64,000 bases of DNA from positions 124,001 to 188,000 of the forward strand of contig CP001769.1 of assembly GCA_000024525.1 (NCBI GenBank). The letters are read 5' to 3'. Source of the DNA: Spirosoma linguale DSM 74. GTDB lineage: Bacteria; Bacteroidota; Bacteroidia; Cytophagales; Spirosomataceae. Every line of letters begins with the position of its first letter. Position 1 is the stretch's first letter. The notes under the pieces are model-generated. The model saw only the letters and a program-made list of their open reading frames with translations, ran no database searches and had not been told where the DNA came from. Shown in pieces: positions 43,002 to 54,800 of this stretch. The position numbers and the translations under genes were made by a program.

Positions 43002-44030
43002 ATGCGTAGCACGACTGATCTTATACGACGAGACTGGCAGCGGCCTTTGTCCCTTCTCAGGCAGGGAATGGGCGGGCTGCTGATTCTGGCTTTGATGGCT
43101 GCCAGCACGCCACCCCCACGCACACGCACGGTTCACTTCAGCTACAAAGCGGTGATTGGCGAGCTACCCGCCGGAACCCGGCAAGTCGACATCTGGATAC
43201 CGGTTCCCCGCAGCAGCGCATTTCAGCAAATTTCGGACTTGACTGTTGTCTCGCCTTATCCCTATCAGTTCGACACGGCTCAGTACGGCAACCGGGTGAT
43301 GCATTTGCATTTGCAAAAGCCACCGGAAAAAGAGTTTTCGGTGGCTATGCAGTTTACGGCTACCCGAAAAGAGCACATTCAACCGCAGCAGCCAACGGGT
43401 AATGCCGGAGCAAAGCGCCCCATTGACCCGTATATGAAACGCTGGCTACAGCCCGACCGGCTGGTCCCCATCGATGGATCGATTAAACGGTGGGCCAGGG
43501 CTGTTGTCGATTCGGCGGGGGCAAAAACAGACTTACAGCGGGCAAGAGCCATCTACAATCACGTTATTGCCACGGTCAAATACGATAAAACCGGTACGGG
43601 CTGGGGACGGGGAGATATTTATTACGCCTGCGATACCCGTCGGGGAAACTGCACCGATTTTCACGCCATCTTTATCGGCTACTGCCGGGCGTTGGGTATA
43701 CCTGCCCGCTTCGCCATCGGGTTTTCCTTACCCACCGACCGTCCCGCCGGTCAGGTGAGCGGTTACCACTGCTGGGCTGAATTTTATAGCAAAGACCTGG
43801 GCTGGGTGCCCATCGACGCGTCGGAAGCAGCCAAGAACCCCGCCCGGCGGGCCTATTTCTTCGGGGCTCACGATGAAAACCGGATTGAATTTAGTCTGGG
43901 TCGTGATCTGCTCCTGTACCCTGGGCAGGCCCAGCCATTGAACTACTTTATTTACCCGCTGGTCGTTGCTGACGGACAGCCGCTTACCCCTGTAGTACCC
44001 GCCATCACCTACCGTAACGCTGGCCCTTAA
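43002..44030 (+). CDS. Transglutaminase-like cysteine protease-fold protein, exported
   Basis: A 342-residue protein with an N-terminal membrane or signal segment (GMGGLLILALMAASTPP) and the transglutaminase-core triad. Cys lies in RRGNCTDFHAIF near residue 217, His in SGYHCWAEFYS near 254 and Asp in GWVPIDASEA near 270. The N-terminal third is a beta domain seen in bacterial transglutaminase-like (TGc) proteins. Members act as peptidases, amidases or cross-linkers in the envelope. The gene is alone; the following 480 bases are AT-rich and non-coding. Confidence 0.85.
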   Translation: MRSTTDLIRRDWQRPLSLLRQGMGGLLILALMAASTPPPRTRTVHFSYKAVIGELPAGTRQVDIWIPVPRSSAFQQISDLTVVSPYPYQFDTAQYGNRVMHLHLQKPPEKEFSVAMQFTATRKEHIQPQQPTGNAGAKRPIDPYMKRWLQPDRLVPIDGSIKRWARAVVDSAGAKTDLQRARAIYNHVIATVKYDKTGTGWGRGDIYYACDTRRGNCTDFHAIFIGYCRALGIPARFAIGFSLPTDRPAGQVSGYHCWAEFYSKDLGWVPIDASEAAKNPARRAYFFGAHDENRIEFSLGRDLLLYPGQAQPLNYFIYPLVVADGQPLTPVVPAITYRNAGP

Positions 44031-44514
44031 CATCCACTGGCTACTGCTGCTAAATCGCCCCTAAACCGGTTTCCGGTTGACGACATAATAAAGCTTGAAA
44101 TAAGTTTCCATAAAGTATTAATGGGTTATATTTATGCTGCTATATATGAACTATTAATGATTATAAGTTTACAATTTGTGTTTTATAATATAAACAATAT
44201 ACTTTTTAATGTGGATGGTATATGAATGATAATTCATTTTAGTATTTTTATCAGCTTTATCATTTTCGGGCTACGATCTTACTACCAGGGGCGCTTGTTA
44301 GTCCTGGCCTGGTCAGGTTTGCTTCAGTTCGTCTGTGACCATTACGCCTTACTCAACACAGCAGAACGACAAACTAAATGCATCGTCTCCGTACTCACCT
44401 CAGGCGGAAAGGAGCCCGACAGATTGGTTGTTAGGCGCTTAACTAAGTTAACGTTCGCAAGAAGATATTTTATTAATGCACGGCGTGGCCAATAGGGCTA
44501 GGGTGTACGTAAAC
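44031..44514. other. AT-rich leader gap of 484 bp before the first PAS kinase, no gene
   Basis: The first half (about 44080-44260) is strongly AT-rich. A frame at 44226-44495 does not look coding. No long palindrome or perfect TAnnTTTG box was seen. The likely role is a long promoter and leader region for the kinase downstream. Confidence 0.5.
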
Positions 44515-47500
44515 ATGGAAAGTCTTTTAGAGCTTTGGTTTGAGACGTCTGAGCAGGGAGTCGCTTTTTTGACGCCTGTTTACCTGGAATTGGATCAAAT
44601 TGCTACATTTCATTGCCAGCGGGTCAACAAAACGCTGGCTCAACTGCTGGGTAACTCCCCTGGCGAACTGATCGGGAAGGTCATTGATCCGTTCGTTCCC
44701 TGGATACCGCAGGCCGAGTTACTAAGTAAGCAGTTAACCGTTTTGCAAACCGGAGAGCCCTGGCAGGGCCGCTACTACTACCCTGAAAAAAAACGCTGGG
44801 TACAGGTCAGCCTGACCCGGCTTGCCGATCAGGTCGTGATAAGTTTTCTGGATGTGACCGCATACCAGAAACCAGCAGATCAGCCCCCGGTTCACCCGCC
44901 CGCCCGTCCGTATCTCTGGCAGGACACGAATCAACAGTCTGGCACACTGGCTGAAAACAACCAGTTGTTGCAAACGATCATCGATACCAGTCCGACCAGT
45001 TTAGGCCTGTTGAGGCCCATTTGGCAGGAGGGAGCTATTGTTGACTTTCGCGCTCTTATCAGTAACCCGCAGAGCGTTAGTATAACCGGGTTAGATTCGG
45101 ATACGCTGCTGACCCGGTCGATGCTCACGCTATTTCCTCAATTTTTGCCGAATGGCGTATTTGCCAAGATGGTCGACGTGGTGCTTACGGGCGAGGCTCA
45201 GCGTTTTCAGATGATGGATGAATTGGCCCCGGGGTCGTTCTGGGGTGATTTCTCGCTGGTTCGGGTTGGTGGTGATATCCTGTTCAGCGTCAATGATATT
45301 ACCCGGATAAAACAGGTTGAAGAAGAACTGCGGACGGCCAATCTGGAACTGGAGCAACGGGTAGCCCGGCGCACGGCCGAAGTCCGGCAACTGTCGGCGT
45401 TACAGGGGGCTATCCTAAAATACGTTGGCCTGGGAGTGGCTGCCACAGATACTAAAGGCATTATTCAACTGGTAAACCCGGCATTGGAAGCCATGACTGG
45501 CTACCGGGCGGATGAGTTGGTAGGCCAGCGTACGACTGGTTCGCTGCGGGAGCCGGTGCTGCACCAGCAACAGCTTGACCAGCTAACGCTTGAACTGGGT
45601 GAGGCTGCCGGGCAGGGCGAAGAAGTAGTAGCCCGGTATGTAGCCAGACACAATTTTTTGCGCCTTGAAAATACCTTGCTAACAAAAGAAGGGCGAGTTA
45701 TTCCGGTTCTGTCGACGGTGACCGGGCTCTACGACGAGCAAAACGAATTGATGGGCTATGTGGACATCAATACGGATATATCTTACCGGAAAACCGTTGA
45801 AGAGGCTCTCATGCAGGCCGGCCAACGCAGCCAGTTAGCCACAAAAGCCGGTAAACTGGGCATATGGGAATGGAATTTGCTAACGGATGAGCTGATTCTT
45901 GACGAGAATTTTTATACGCTGGTGGGTATTCCCAAGCGTACAGCCCTGGCCCGGATGAGCGATGTGGAGCCGCTGGTACATCCGGGTGATCTGGCGTTTT
46001 TTACGGATAAGGTGCAGGCCATTATTCAGAAGCAGCAGCCTTTTGAGATCGAGTTTCGGATCATCTCTCCAATTGATGGGTCTACACGATACATGAAGGC
46101 GGACGGGCTGGTTCTCCAGAACGAAAGTGGGCTAAGTGATCGGATGATTGGCGTGCTCCGGGATCGTACCGCTAAACGACAGGCTGACCATGCTCTCCGG
46201 GTTAGTGAACAACGCTACCGGTCGCTGGTCGACCACCTGAGTGCCGTTGTCTTCCAAACTGATGCGGCCGGAATGTGGACGTATCTTAATCCGGCCTGGG
46301 AGGTCATAACCGGCTTCTCCGTTGAGGAGTCGCTCGGCCGCTTTTTTCTTGACTTTATTGTTGCTGACGATCAGCCCAAAAGCACCTCCCAGTTTGATTA
46401 CATCGTAGAAAGTCATAAGGAGGTGCTCAAGCAGGTGATCCGTTACATTCACAAAGATGGGGGTTATCGATGGATGGAGGTCTTTGCCCAGGTAAGCCGT
46501 AATCAGCAGCTGGAAATAACGGGTGTTACGGGTACACTGACCGATATCACCGATCGCAAGCAAGCCGAGGAAGCCCTGATTGAAAGCGAACGCAGATTCC
46601 GCGAAATTGCCGAAAATGTCGACGAGATGTTCTGGATTCGGGATATCAACTCGCCGGTGTTCCTCTACATGAACCCGGTATTTGAACTATATAGCGGCCT
46701 CACTGTAGAGGCCCTGTACGAAGATCCGCTGATTTTTGCCAGGAGTATTATAGAAGAAGACCGCGCGGCAGTAGTGGCGGCTTTCATAAGTAATGAGCCA
46801 AAATCTACTTTTCTGTTCAGGATTATTCATCCCGATGGTAGCCTTCGCTGGATCAATGCCCGAATTTTTTTACTGACTGATGAGGATGGGGTGCCTGTGC
46901 GTCGGCTGGGGGTGGCTACTGATGTGACAACCGCCATTGAAAAAGAGCAGATTCTGGAGGAGTCGCTGGCCAAAGAACGAGCCCTGAATGCGCTTAAAAC
47001 ACAGTTTATTACAACCGCTTCCCACGAGTTCCGCACTCCTCTGGCTTCTATTATCTCAAGCGTCGAGTTAATAAAGTATTATGCCGACCTGGAAGATCGA
47101 TCCGAAGCAAACACATTGATTAACAGGCATGTTCTCTCAATTTCAAAGCAGGTTATGGCTCTGACGGACCTGATAGCGGATACGTTGACCCTGAGTAAGC
47201 TGGAAGAAGGGAAAATACAGATTCAGGTAGAGCCGACTGATGTTGTAGCCCTCACGGAGGAGTTGATAGCCTTTAACTTCAGTAATCGGGAGGATAAGCG
47301 ACAAGTGGGGCTAGACGTAACTGGTGCTCCGGTTCCGGTAAGCGTCGATAAGAAACTGATGGCCCATGTATTGACGAATTTATTATCCAACGCCTTTAAA
47401 TTTTCTACCACCAGCCCAAAAGTACAAATCCGGTTCAAGCGGGAGTCATTTCTTATTTCGGTGATCGATCAGGGCATTGGCATTCCACGCAAAGATTTAC

Positions 47501-47676
47501 CGCATCTATTCGGGAAATTTTTTAGAGCGAGCAATGCGACTCATATTAAAGGGACTGGTTTAGGGCTATCTATTTGTCTTGAATACATCACTTTACAGAA
47601 TGGAAGCATTGACATAGCCAGTACGGAAGGGGTGGGGACAACCTTTACGATTGCCCTACCAATTCATAAACACTAG
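44515..47676 (+). CDS. Multi-PAS sensor histidine kinase, soluble (paralogue 1)
   Basis: ATG 44515 (MESLLELWFETSEQ) is chosen over ATG 44476 because the latter adds a non-matching tail. I read about six PAS-like units: one at the N-terminus, then at LLQTIIDTSPTSLGLLRP, VNPALEAMTGYRADELV, LGIWEWNLLTDELIL, VFQTDAAGMWTYLNPAWEV and MFWIRDINSPVFLYMNP. A coiled-coil linker (ANLELEQRVARRTAEVRQLS) lies between units two and three. The kinase core has His near 837 (TASHEFRTPLASI), N box HVLTNLLSNAFKFS, DQGIGIPRKD and GTGLGLSI. There is no membrane segment and no receiver domain, so a separate response regulator must accept the phosphate. Confidence 0.93.
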   Translation: MESLLELWFETSEQGVAFLTPVYLELDQIATFHCQRVNKTLAQLLGNSPGELIGKVIDPFVPWIPQAELLSKQLTVLQTGEPWQGRYYYPEKKRWVQVSLTRLADQVVISFLDVTAYQKPADQPPVHPPARPYLWQDTNQQSGTLAENNQLLQTIIDTSPTSLGLLRPIWQEGAIVDFRALISNPQSVSITGLDSDTLLTRSMLTLFPQFLPNGVFAKMVDVVLTGEAQRFQMMDELAPGSFWGDFSLVRVGGDILFSVNDITRIKQVEEELRTANLELEQRVARRTAEVRQLSALQGAILKYVGLGVAATDTKGIIQLVNPALEAMTGYRADELVGQRTTGSLREPVLHQQQLDQLTLELGEAAGQGEEVVARYVARHNFLRLENTLLTKEGRVIPVLSTVTGLYDEQNELMGYVDINTDISYRKTVEEALMQAGQRSQLATKAGKLGIWEWNLLTDELILDENFYTLVGIPKRTALARMSDVEPLVHPGDLAFFTDKVQAIIQKQQPFEIEFRIISPIDGSTRYMKADGLVLQNESGLSDRMIGVLRDRTAKRQADHALRVSEQRYRSLVDHLSAVVFQTDAAGMWTYLNPAWEVITGFSVEESLGRFFLDFIVADDQPKSTSQFDYIVESHKEVLKQVIRYIHKDGGYRWMEVFAQVSRNQQLEITGVTGTLTDITDRKQAEEALIESERRFREIAENVDEMFWIRDINSPVFLYMNPVFELYSGLTVEALYEDPLIFARSIIEEDRAAVVAAFISNEPKSTFLFRIIHPDGSLRWINARIFLLTDEDGVPVRRLGVATDVTTAIEKEQILEESLAKERALNALKTQFITTASHEFRTPLASIISSVELIKYYADLEDRSEANTLINRHVLSISKQVMALTDLIADTLTLSKLEEGKIQIQVEPTDVVALTEELIAFNFSNREDKRQVGLDVTGAPVPVSVDKKLMAHVLTNLLSNAFKFSTTSPKVQIRFKRESFLISVIDQGIGIPRKDLPHLFGKFFRASNATHIKGTGLGLSICLEYITLQNGSIDIASTEGVGTTFTIALPIHKH

Positions 47677-47695
47677 GAGTTTTATGATAACTAAT

Positions 47696-47730
47696 AAGTA
47701 TCTAATACAAAATATTTAGATACTTTTAAT
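47696..47730 (+). terminator. AT-rich hairpin terminator after kinase paralogue 1
   Basis: AAGTATCTAA (47696-47705) pairs with TTAGATACTT (47716-47725) around a 10-base loop and is followed by TTAATTT. It lies 20 bp after the stop codon. Confidence 0.6.
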
Positions 47731-47844
47731 TTCCTGTAATAGTTTTTTTATATACTTGTTTTATTAATTTCACTAACTTTTCGGCATCAGTGGGAAGAGG
47801 TCAATAAATAGCCTGTCCTACTATATTGGTATTCTTCTCCTGGT

Positions 47845-48984
47845 ATGAAAATAAAACAAGAACTATTCACGGGTACGAGTTGGAAAACACTCTCAGAAGC
47901 TGACGGCTTTAAGGCCGCTGCATCACAGTTGGTTCTGGCTTTTGGAGAGCGGGTCCTGCTCAGCAATACCGATGTTTATGGGCAGCTTCGGGACCGATAC
48001 CCAACTGCCGCTATTGTAATGAACTCCACGGCTGGCGAAATCTTCAGCGATCATGTGGCCGACGATACCATTGTCGTTACAGCCATTGCTTTCGAAAAAA
48101 CCACGGTCCGGACGGTACAGATCGACATCGAGAACTACCAGGAGAGCTACCGGGCTGGCCAGAAGATCGCTGAGGCACTGGACGATCCGGCGCTGGCCGC
48201 GTTGTTTATTGTATCGGATGGCAGTTGGGTGAATGGCAGTAAGCTGATCGATGCGCTGAATGACTGCCTGCACCGCGTCGTTCCGATTACAGGCGGGCTG
48301 GCAGGCGATGCAACACGGTTCGCATCTACGCTGGTCGGGCTTAATGAGCCGCCAACAACCGGTAAAATTGTGGGTATTGGCTTTTACGGCGATAGTCTTT
48401 GCGTAGGTACCAGTTCTATGGGTGGGTGGGATGTCTACGGACCCGAACGGGAGGTGACGCGTTCAGAATACAATGTACTGTTTCAGATTGGCGATACCCT
48501 GGCGCTCGATCTATATCAGGATTATCTGGGTAAATACGCCGAGGGCTTACCTTCGGCTGCTTTATTCTTCCCGCTATCTATGCGAACCACGGCCGATTCA
48601 CCCCCACTGGTGCGCACAATCCTGTCTATTGATGAAGCCGCCCGTAGCATGACCTTCGCCGGGGACATGCCCGAAAAAAGCCTGGTGCGCTTTATGACGG
48701 CTAACCTCGACCGCATCATTGAAGCGGCTGCTACGGCTGCGCACACGGCTATGTCAACACTTACGCTAACACCCGAACTGGTCATTCTGGTGAGTTGCGT
48801 GGGGCGAAAGCTGGTGTTGGGGCAGCGCATCGATGAAGAAGTGGAAGCCGTTCGGGATGTCTTTGGTGAGGCCACCGTGCTCAGTGGATTTTATTCGTAC
48901 GGCGAAATTGCCCCTACTGCACCCGGTGCCCGGTGCGAACTCCATAACCAAACAATGACCATTACCGCCTTTTCGGAGCAATAA
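47845..48984 (+). CDS. FIST sensory-domain protein
   Basis: The 379-residue soluble protein consists of a FIST_N domain (about 30-220: AIVMNSTAGEIFSDHVADDT, VVPITGGLAGDATRF, IVGIGFYGDSLCVGTSSMGG) and a FIST_C domain (about 230-370: PELVILVSCVGRKLVLGQRI, TVLSGFYSYGEIAP). FIST domains bind small ligands, probably amino acids or related compounds, and often stand next to signalling proteins. Here the stop codon is followed after 3 bases by the ATG of a hybrid kinase, so this is a two-gene operon in which FIST is likely to be the ligand sensor of that kinase. Confidence 0.9.
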   Translation: MKIKQELFTGTSWKTLSEADGFKAAASQLVLAFGERVLLSNTDVYGQLRDRYPTAAIVMNSTAGEIFSDHVADDTIVVTAIAFEKTTVRTVQIDIENYQESYRAGQKIAEALDDPALAALFIVSDGSWVNGSKLIDALNDCLHRVVPITGGLAGDATRFASTLVGLNEPPTTGKIVGIGFYGDSLCVGTSSMGGWDVYGPEREVTRSEYNVLFQIGDTLALDLYQDYLGKYAEGLPSAALFFPLSMRTTADSPPLVRTILSIDEAARSMTFAGDMPEKSLVRFMTANLDRIIEAAATAAHTAMSTLTLTPELVILVSCVGRKLVLGQRIDEEVEAVRDVFGEATVLSGFYSYGEIAPTAPGARCELHNQTMTITAFSEQ

Positions 48985-48987
48985 GTG

Positions 48988-51324
48988 ATGAATGAGAAAC
49001 CGCTGCACAAAATACTGGCCAGACAGATTAAAAAGTATTTACCCGAAAACAGTTTATCAAATACACAACTCGACCTGTTTGTACGGGCGGTAAACGAGTC
49101 GTATTACAATTTTGAGCGGGATAAGGAATTGTTTGAGCATTCATCGTTTATGAATGAAAAGGCGTATGCCGACCTTACCTCTCAGCTGAAAACCGAAATA
49201 GGGCAGCGTAAGCAGTCGATTGAGAAACTGATCGATGCGATCCGTACGCTGGATATGCCCAACGAAGAAGGAATGACGGATTTTAATCCTGATAACCTGA
49301 TTGAGTTGGTCGAGTTTCTGAAACGGCAGATCGAACGCCGGAAAATGATTGAAAATGAGCTTCGGCAGGCCAAAGAACTGGCCGAACAGGCTACATTGGC
49401 TAAGTCCGATTTTCTATCGACCATGAGTCACGAAATCCGAACGCCCCTCAACGGCGTTATCGGGTTTACCGACCTGCTCCTGAAAACGAAAACGGACGAA
49501 ACGCAGCACCATTACCTATCGCTGGTTAATCAGTCGGCTACCAGTCTGCTCGATATTATCAACGATATTCTCGACTTCTCCAAAATTGAAGCCGGTAAGC
49601 TGGAACTCGTTATTGAGCAAACCGATCTGCTGGCGATTGGTCGTCAGGTAGCCGATATGATAAAATTACCGGCCCACCAGAAGAAACTGGAAATGTTGCT
49701 CAACATCGACCCTTCCATAGCGCGGTTTGTCTGGGCCGATCAGATTCGGCTCCGTCAGATTTTGATCAACCTGCTGAGTAATGCCGTGAAATTTACGCAG
49801 CAGGGTGAGATTGAGTTGAGAATAGAGCGTATTCATGATCAGCCCGCAGATGGCTTAACCAGCCTTCGGTTTGCTGTGCGGGATACCGGTATCGGCATTG
49901 CTGAGCGGAATCAGGAAAAGATTTTCGAAGCGTTTTCTCAGGAAGATTCCTCAACCACCCGGCGGTTTGGCGGAACCGGGCTGGGGCTGGCCATATCCAA
50001 CAAACTGCTGGGTCTGATGGGCAGTCGGCTTCAGCTAACGAGTGAATTGGGCAAAGGCAGCACGTTTTTCTTCAACATCGAATTTAAGTCACTTCCCGGC
50101 GAAGTGAACCAGTGGACAAGGCTGAACTTGATCCAGCGCGTACTCATCGTAGATGATAACACCACGAACCGGCAAATCCTGCTGGCCATGCTCGACCTGG
50201 TGGGTATTCAGGTGGAGCAGGCTGCCAGCGGCCTGGAGGCACTGGAGCGATTGAAAGGGGGCGAGAAGTACGATGCCGTGATTATGGATTACCACATGCC
50301 GCTTATCGATGGGCTGGCCACCATCCGGCTGATTCGGCATGACCTGAACCTGACGGCCAGCGAGTTGCCGATCATTCTTCTGCACAGCTCGTCGGAAGAC
50401 GAAAAAGTAATGAATGTTTCCCGGGAGTTAGCGGTAGACCGGCGATTGGTTAAGCCCGTCACTGCCGACCAACTGTTCGAAGCCTTGTCGCACCTCAAAC
50501 ACCGGCCCGACGCACAACCCGCAGGGACATTGACGCCGTTGAGGCTTTCGCCTGCTGCGGAACTGGAGTCCGTAACCATTTTGCTGGTTGAGGATAATCA
50601 GGTTAATATGCTTCTGGCAAAAACCCTGCTTAAGCAACGGTTGCCAAACGTTCGGATTGTGGAAGTTGTAGACGGGCAGCAAGCCATCGATGAGTTTCAG
50701 ACAGTAAATCCTGATCTGATCCTGATGGATATTCAGATGCCTATTGTGAATGGATACGAAGCCACACGGGCTATCCGGCGGCTTGAAACCGGAAAACGAA
50801 CACCAATTATTGCGTTGACGGCTGGCACCGTGCGCGGAGAAAGGGAAAAGTGTTTGCTGGCTGGGCTGGACGACTACCTGAGTAAACCCATTATTCCCGA
50901 TGCTCTGAATACCATTATTGATAAGTGGCTGGGCCAGCAGGGCGAAGTATCTTTGCCAAACGAAGAAGCTGAACTGCCTGCGCAAGGGCATTTCGACCTG
51001 GACGGGTTACTGGCCCGAATGAAACAGGATCAGCTGCTGGTCGACATCCTGATTGAGGGTGCTCTGGAATACCTGAGCGCTTTTCCGGCCCGCTTTAAGG
51101 CTGTTCGCCAGGAGGGGGTTCTGTCGAAACTGAAAGCGTTGGCCCACCAGCTAAAAGGAACTGCCCTGACTGTTAATCTACTTCGTCTGGCAGAACTTGC
51201 CGGTGAACTGGAACATACCTGGCGTACCGACTCGGATGAACTGGCAGAATTGTGTACGGATGTCGAAACAGAGGTTGAGTATGTTCGTGGCCTACTGGAA
51301 GCTGATCGGAAAAAGCGTCCCTGA
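48988..51324 (+). CDS. Soluble hybrid histidine kinase with two receivers and an HPt domain
   Basis: Start ATG 48988; the FIST stop lies 3 bases upstream. After an N-terminal coiled-coil helix region the HisKA domain has its His near 147 ([20 protein letters not shown]). The HATPase follows ([31 protein letters not shown]). A first receiver has Asp near 433 ([13 protein letters not shown]) and a second receiver near 580 ([16 protein letters not shown]). The HPt domain has His near 719 ([14 protein letters not shown]). It lacks a PAS or membrane sensor, so FIST is probably its input. The HPt output could phosphorylate the single-domain regulator at 62.7 kb or a distant one. Length is 778 residues. 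Confidence 0.93.
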   Translation: MNEKPLHKILARQIKKYLPENSLSNTQLDLFVRAVNESYYNFERDKELFEHSSFMNEKAYADLTSQLKTEIGQRKQSIEKLIDAIRTLDMPNEEGMTDFNPDNLIELVEFLKRQIERRKMIENELRQAKELAEQATLAKSDFLSTMSHEIRTPLNGVIGFTDLLLKTKTDETQHHYLSLVNQSATSLLDIINDILDFSKIEAGKLELVIEQTDLLAIGRQVADMIKLPAHQKKLEMLLNIDPSIARFVWADQIRLRQILINLLSNAVKFTQQGEIELRIERIHDQPADGLTSLRFAVRDTGIGIAERNQEKIFEAFSQEDSSTTRRFGGTGLGLAISNKLLGLMGSRLQLTSELGKGSTFFFNIEFKSLPGEVNQWTRLNLIQRVLIVDDNTTNRQILLAMLDLVGIQVEQAASGLEALERLKGGEKYDAVIMDYHMPLIDGLATIRLIRHDLNLTASELPIILLHSSSEDEKVMNVSRELAVDRRLVKPVTADQLFEALSHLKHRPDAQPAGTLTPLRLSPAAELESVTILLVEDNQVNMLLAKTLLKQRLPNVRIVEVVDGQQAIDEFQTVNPDLILMDIQMPIVNGYEATRAIRRLETGKRTPIIALTAGTVRGEREKCLLAGLDDYLSKPIIPDALNTIIDKWLGQQGEVSLPNEEAELPAQGHFDLDGLLARMKQDQLLVDILIEGALEYLSAFPARFKAVRQEGVLSKLKALAHQLKGTALTVNLLRLAELAGELEHTWRTDSDELAELCTDVETEVEYVRGLLEADRKKRP

Positions 51325-51821
51325 TCGCGGGACGCCCGCTGCTCCACCTACCACCACGAACCAGCTAACTTAACGCCTAAAAAAAGTACGGCTTTGTAAA
51401 TCTATAAATTTACTTTGTCTTATATTTGGTTAAATTTATCTAACTATAATTTTAATAATATCGGTTTTAGTTAACTAATAAAGTCAGAAGTCATCGAAAT
51501 TAATGTAATATATTATACTCAGGCATATTCGATTTACAGGGTCCCGGAGGAAGCAAAGCGGTTTGTTTCCAGGACTCAGCAATAAACAACCGGCTGCTGA
51601 TTTCCTGCATTTGCATCCTGATCAATCAAGCTAGTAGTGTCTGCTGCCAGCGTTGATTCGCCACGGGCTGGCTTTTTCGGAGCGGCCTTTTTTGCTAACA
51701 GATGATTGGTATAACCTACTAATAAACCTGATGGCGGCAAAGTACTAAGCAGTTTCGGTTGGCACTGGGATGAATGAGTGAAAAACAGTGTTAACGGCTG
51801 GTTGAGCTGACCTTACTTTTT
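51325..51821. other. Gap of 497 bp before the second PAS kinase, possible promoter
   Basis: The first half is AT-rich with no gene. TATATTTG at 51421-51428 fits the Bacteroidota -7 consensus TAnnTTTG, with a TTTG 23-27 bases upstream. The other half is less AT-rich. No long palindrome is obvious. Confidence 0.4.
51421..51428 (+). promoter_or_regulatory. Possible Bacteroidota -7 promoter box (TATATTTG)
   Basis: It matches TAnnTTTG fully and lies about 390 bp before the start of the second PAS kinase. A TTG at the -33 region is present but its spacing (24 bases) is longer than usual, so this is tentative. Confidence 0.3.
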
Positions 51822-54800
51822 ATGAAACTTCCTTTTCAGACTGTACACATAACCGGCCTTGCTCCAACGTCTGCTCCGCGTAACTTGTTCTTCTTTGCGC
51901 CCGTATACAATGAACATGGCGAACTGGTTGATTTGCAGCGTCGTATGGCCGCACCATCAACGCCATCCGATTATCTGGCAGGAACCTGCTTATCCGACTG
52001 GGTCGCCCCCTCGGCCGGGGCTGTGCTCAACCGGCTATGGTCGTTGCTGGAACAGGGCACCGTTTGCCGACTGACTTATCAACCGGCACCCGATCAAACA
52101 AGTCAACTGCTCATTACGCCGATGGAGGGCGGATACCTGGTTGAACTGCTTGCCGACAACCCGGCCGATGCTATTTCCGTTAGTACTGAATCCGAAATTG
52201 TGTCCGTTGGGCAGACCATTGAGCAGCGTACCGATTATTCTGCCCAGGCCGGGGCTCGTGGTTTATCGAAACAGGCCTCTTCGCTGGATGCTACCAACCA
52301 GTTACTAGAAGCCATTGTGTCGAATACACCCGTTGGACTTGCCCTTCTACGGCCCGTTTGGCAAAGCGGATGCCTAATAGATTTTAGCTACTTATGGACC
52401 AATCCAGCCCATGCGGCTCTTATCGGCTATAGCATCATTCAACTGGCCGGGCAGCGATTTAAAGCGTTACACCCTTCGGCTGCCAGCGCCGGCCTGTTCG
52501 ATCGATTGGCCGATGTTGCGCAAACCGGACAGTCGTTGCACTACCAAAAGCAGGTTCAGCATGATGGTCTTTCCTTATGGGGTGAGTTTACGATCATTCG
52601 GGTGGGTGAAAACGTGCTGTTTACCGTCATGGATATTTCGCCCCTGATGGAGGCTAAGGCCCTGCTGCGTAAAAAGAACAGCCAGCTTGAAAAAGGTATT
52701 GCCGAGCGCACCAAACAGGTTCGGCAGCTGTCTACACTGCAAAACGCCATTCTCAAGCATGCAGGGCAGGCCATTATATCGACCAATTCCGACGGTATTG
52801 TGCAAACGGTTAATCAGGCCACTGAAACACTACTGGGTTTTTCGGCTAGTGAGCTTATTGGTAAGGTGGCTCGCCTGAAGTCTGAAAGTACCCACAGCTC
52901 GTTGCCGGTAATTACATTTTCCCCGTACGATTCTGAGGAAGTGCACAACTTCTTTGCCCAGCCGACAGTGGCAGAATATGGCTATGTACAGCAGGAATGT
53001 TTGCTGGCAACCCGAAACGGACGTCTGGCGCCGGTTTTGCTGACGGTCAGCCAGTTGAAGAACGAGGACGGCTCGGTTCTGGGATACATGGGTATTGCCA
53101 CCGATATATCGGCTCTGAAACTGGCCGAAGCCAAGCTGCGTCAAAAAAATCAGATACTGGATACGTTTTTTGCCGGTGCGCTGGATATGCACTGTATTGC
53201 CGACCGCAAGGGTTTTCTGCTGGAAGTCAACCACGCGTTTCAGGATGTGATGGGTTATTCGGCCAGTGAACTGAAAACGATTCCGTTTTTGCAACTGATT
53301 CATCCCGCCGAAAAGGCAATGGTGTCCACTGAAGTACTGAAAAAGAGTCAGCAGGAGCCGGTTCGTAATCGTATTAACAAGTGGCGTTGTAAAGATGGTA
53401 CGTATCGGATTATTGAGTGGAGTGCCATCGGAGTTGACGGATTGGTGTATGGCTCGGCTCGGGATATTACCGACCGGCAGGCTGCCGAAGATCAGCTCTA
53501 CCAACTCCACGAACGGCTTCAGTTAGCCACCAAGGCGGCCGGGCAGGGTATCTGGGAAAATGACTTAATCAACGGTAAGGTAATCTGGGATGAACGCCTT
53601 TGGGAACTGCACGGGTTAACATTGCCCGTACGGCCATTGACCTTTGCTGACTTTTTATCGTTCGTCCATCCTGACGATTTGCCCGCTCTGATGGCAAAAG
53701 CCCATACCGAACTCGTTGGGAAAGAAGACGCGGTTACTAATGTATACCGGATCGTTTGCCCAAATGGTATGGTACGGTACCTGGAAACCAATGGGCGCAT
53801 TATTCGCGATTCGTCAGGGAAGGCGATCCGGCTTATTGGTGTCGCCTGGGATGTGACGCGCCGGAAGCTGGACGAAGAAAACCTCCGGACCAGTGAACAA
53901 CGGTATCGGTCGCTCGTGGATCACCTGGATACAATTGTTTTTCAAACCGATGCCAAAGGGAAATGGGTTTATCTGAACCCAGCCTGGGAGGTGGTTACGG
54001 GCTTCTCGGTTGAAGAATCGCTGGGAGGGTATTTCCTGGACTCGATTCTACCCGAAGACCATACCGAAACCCGGCAGTTGTTTGAAGAAATCAAAGCGGG
54101 CCAGCGAATGGGTGTCAGGCATACCATTCGCTACATTCGTAAAGGGGGTGGCTATCGCTGGATCGACGTAAACGCCCAGGTGTTACTGCGTGACGGTCAT
54201 GTACGGATGGGCGTAACCGGGACATTGACGGATATTACGGAGCGAAAAATGGCCGAAGAAGCGATTCAGGAAAGCGAACAGCGTTTTCGTGAGATTGCCG
54301 AAAATGTCGATGAAGTCTTTTGTATACTCGATAGTAAGAAGCCCCGGTTTCTATATGTAAATCCTGCTTTTGAGAAGTTCACGGGCGTATCCTCGCCCGA
54401 AATTTACCGGAACTCTTCGTTGTTTCTGCCGCGCATTGTCGAAGAAGACCGAAGCCTTATTCAAACGATATTCCAGAACTCTGTTTCAGGTAGCGAACTG
54501 ACCTTCCGGGCTCGGCACCAGGATGGAAGCCTTCGCTGGTTAAACGCCAGGGTATTCGGCGTTACCAATGAGGCCGGTGTGCTTATCCGTCGTATTGGTG
54601 TGGCCACTGATATTACGACGGCCATTGAAAAAGAACAAATTCTGGAAGCTTCGCTGCAAAACGAACGAACCTTAAATACGCTTAAATCGCAGTTTATTAC
54701 AACGGCCTCGCATGAGTTCAGGACGCCCCTGATGGGCATCAGTTCCAGCACCGAACTGGTAAAGCATTATATGGCCCGGGAAGATATACGGCCGGTATTG

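Noticed and set aside
44226..44495. 89-codon plus frame before the first PAS kinase
   Set aside because: A hydrophobic start in AT-rich leader DNA followed by irregular text; ends just short of the kinase start and is not supported.
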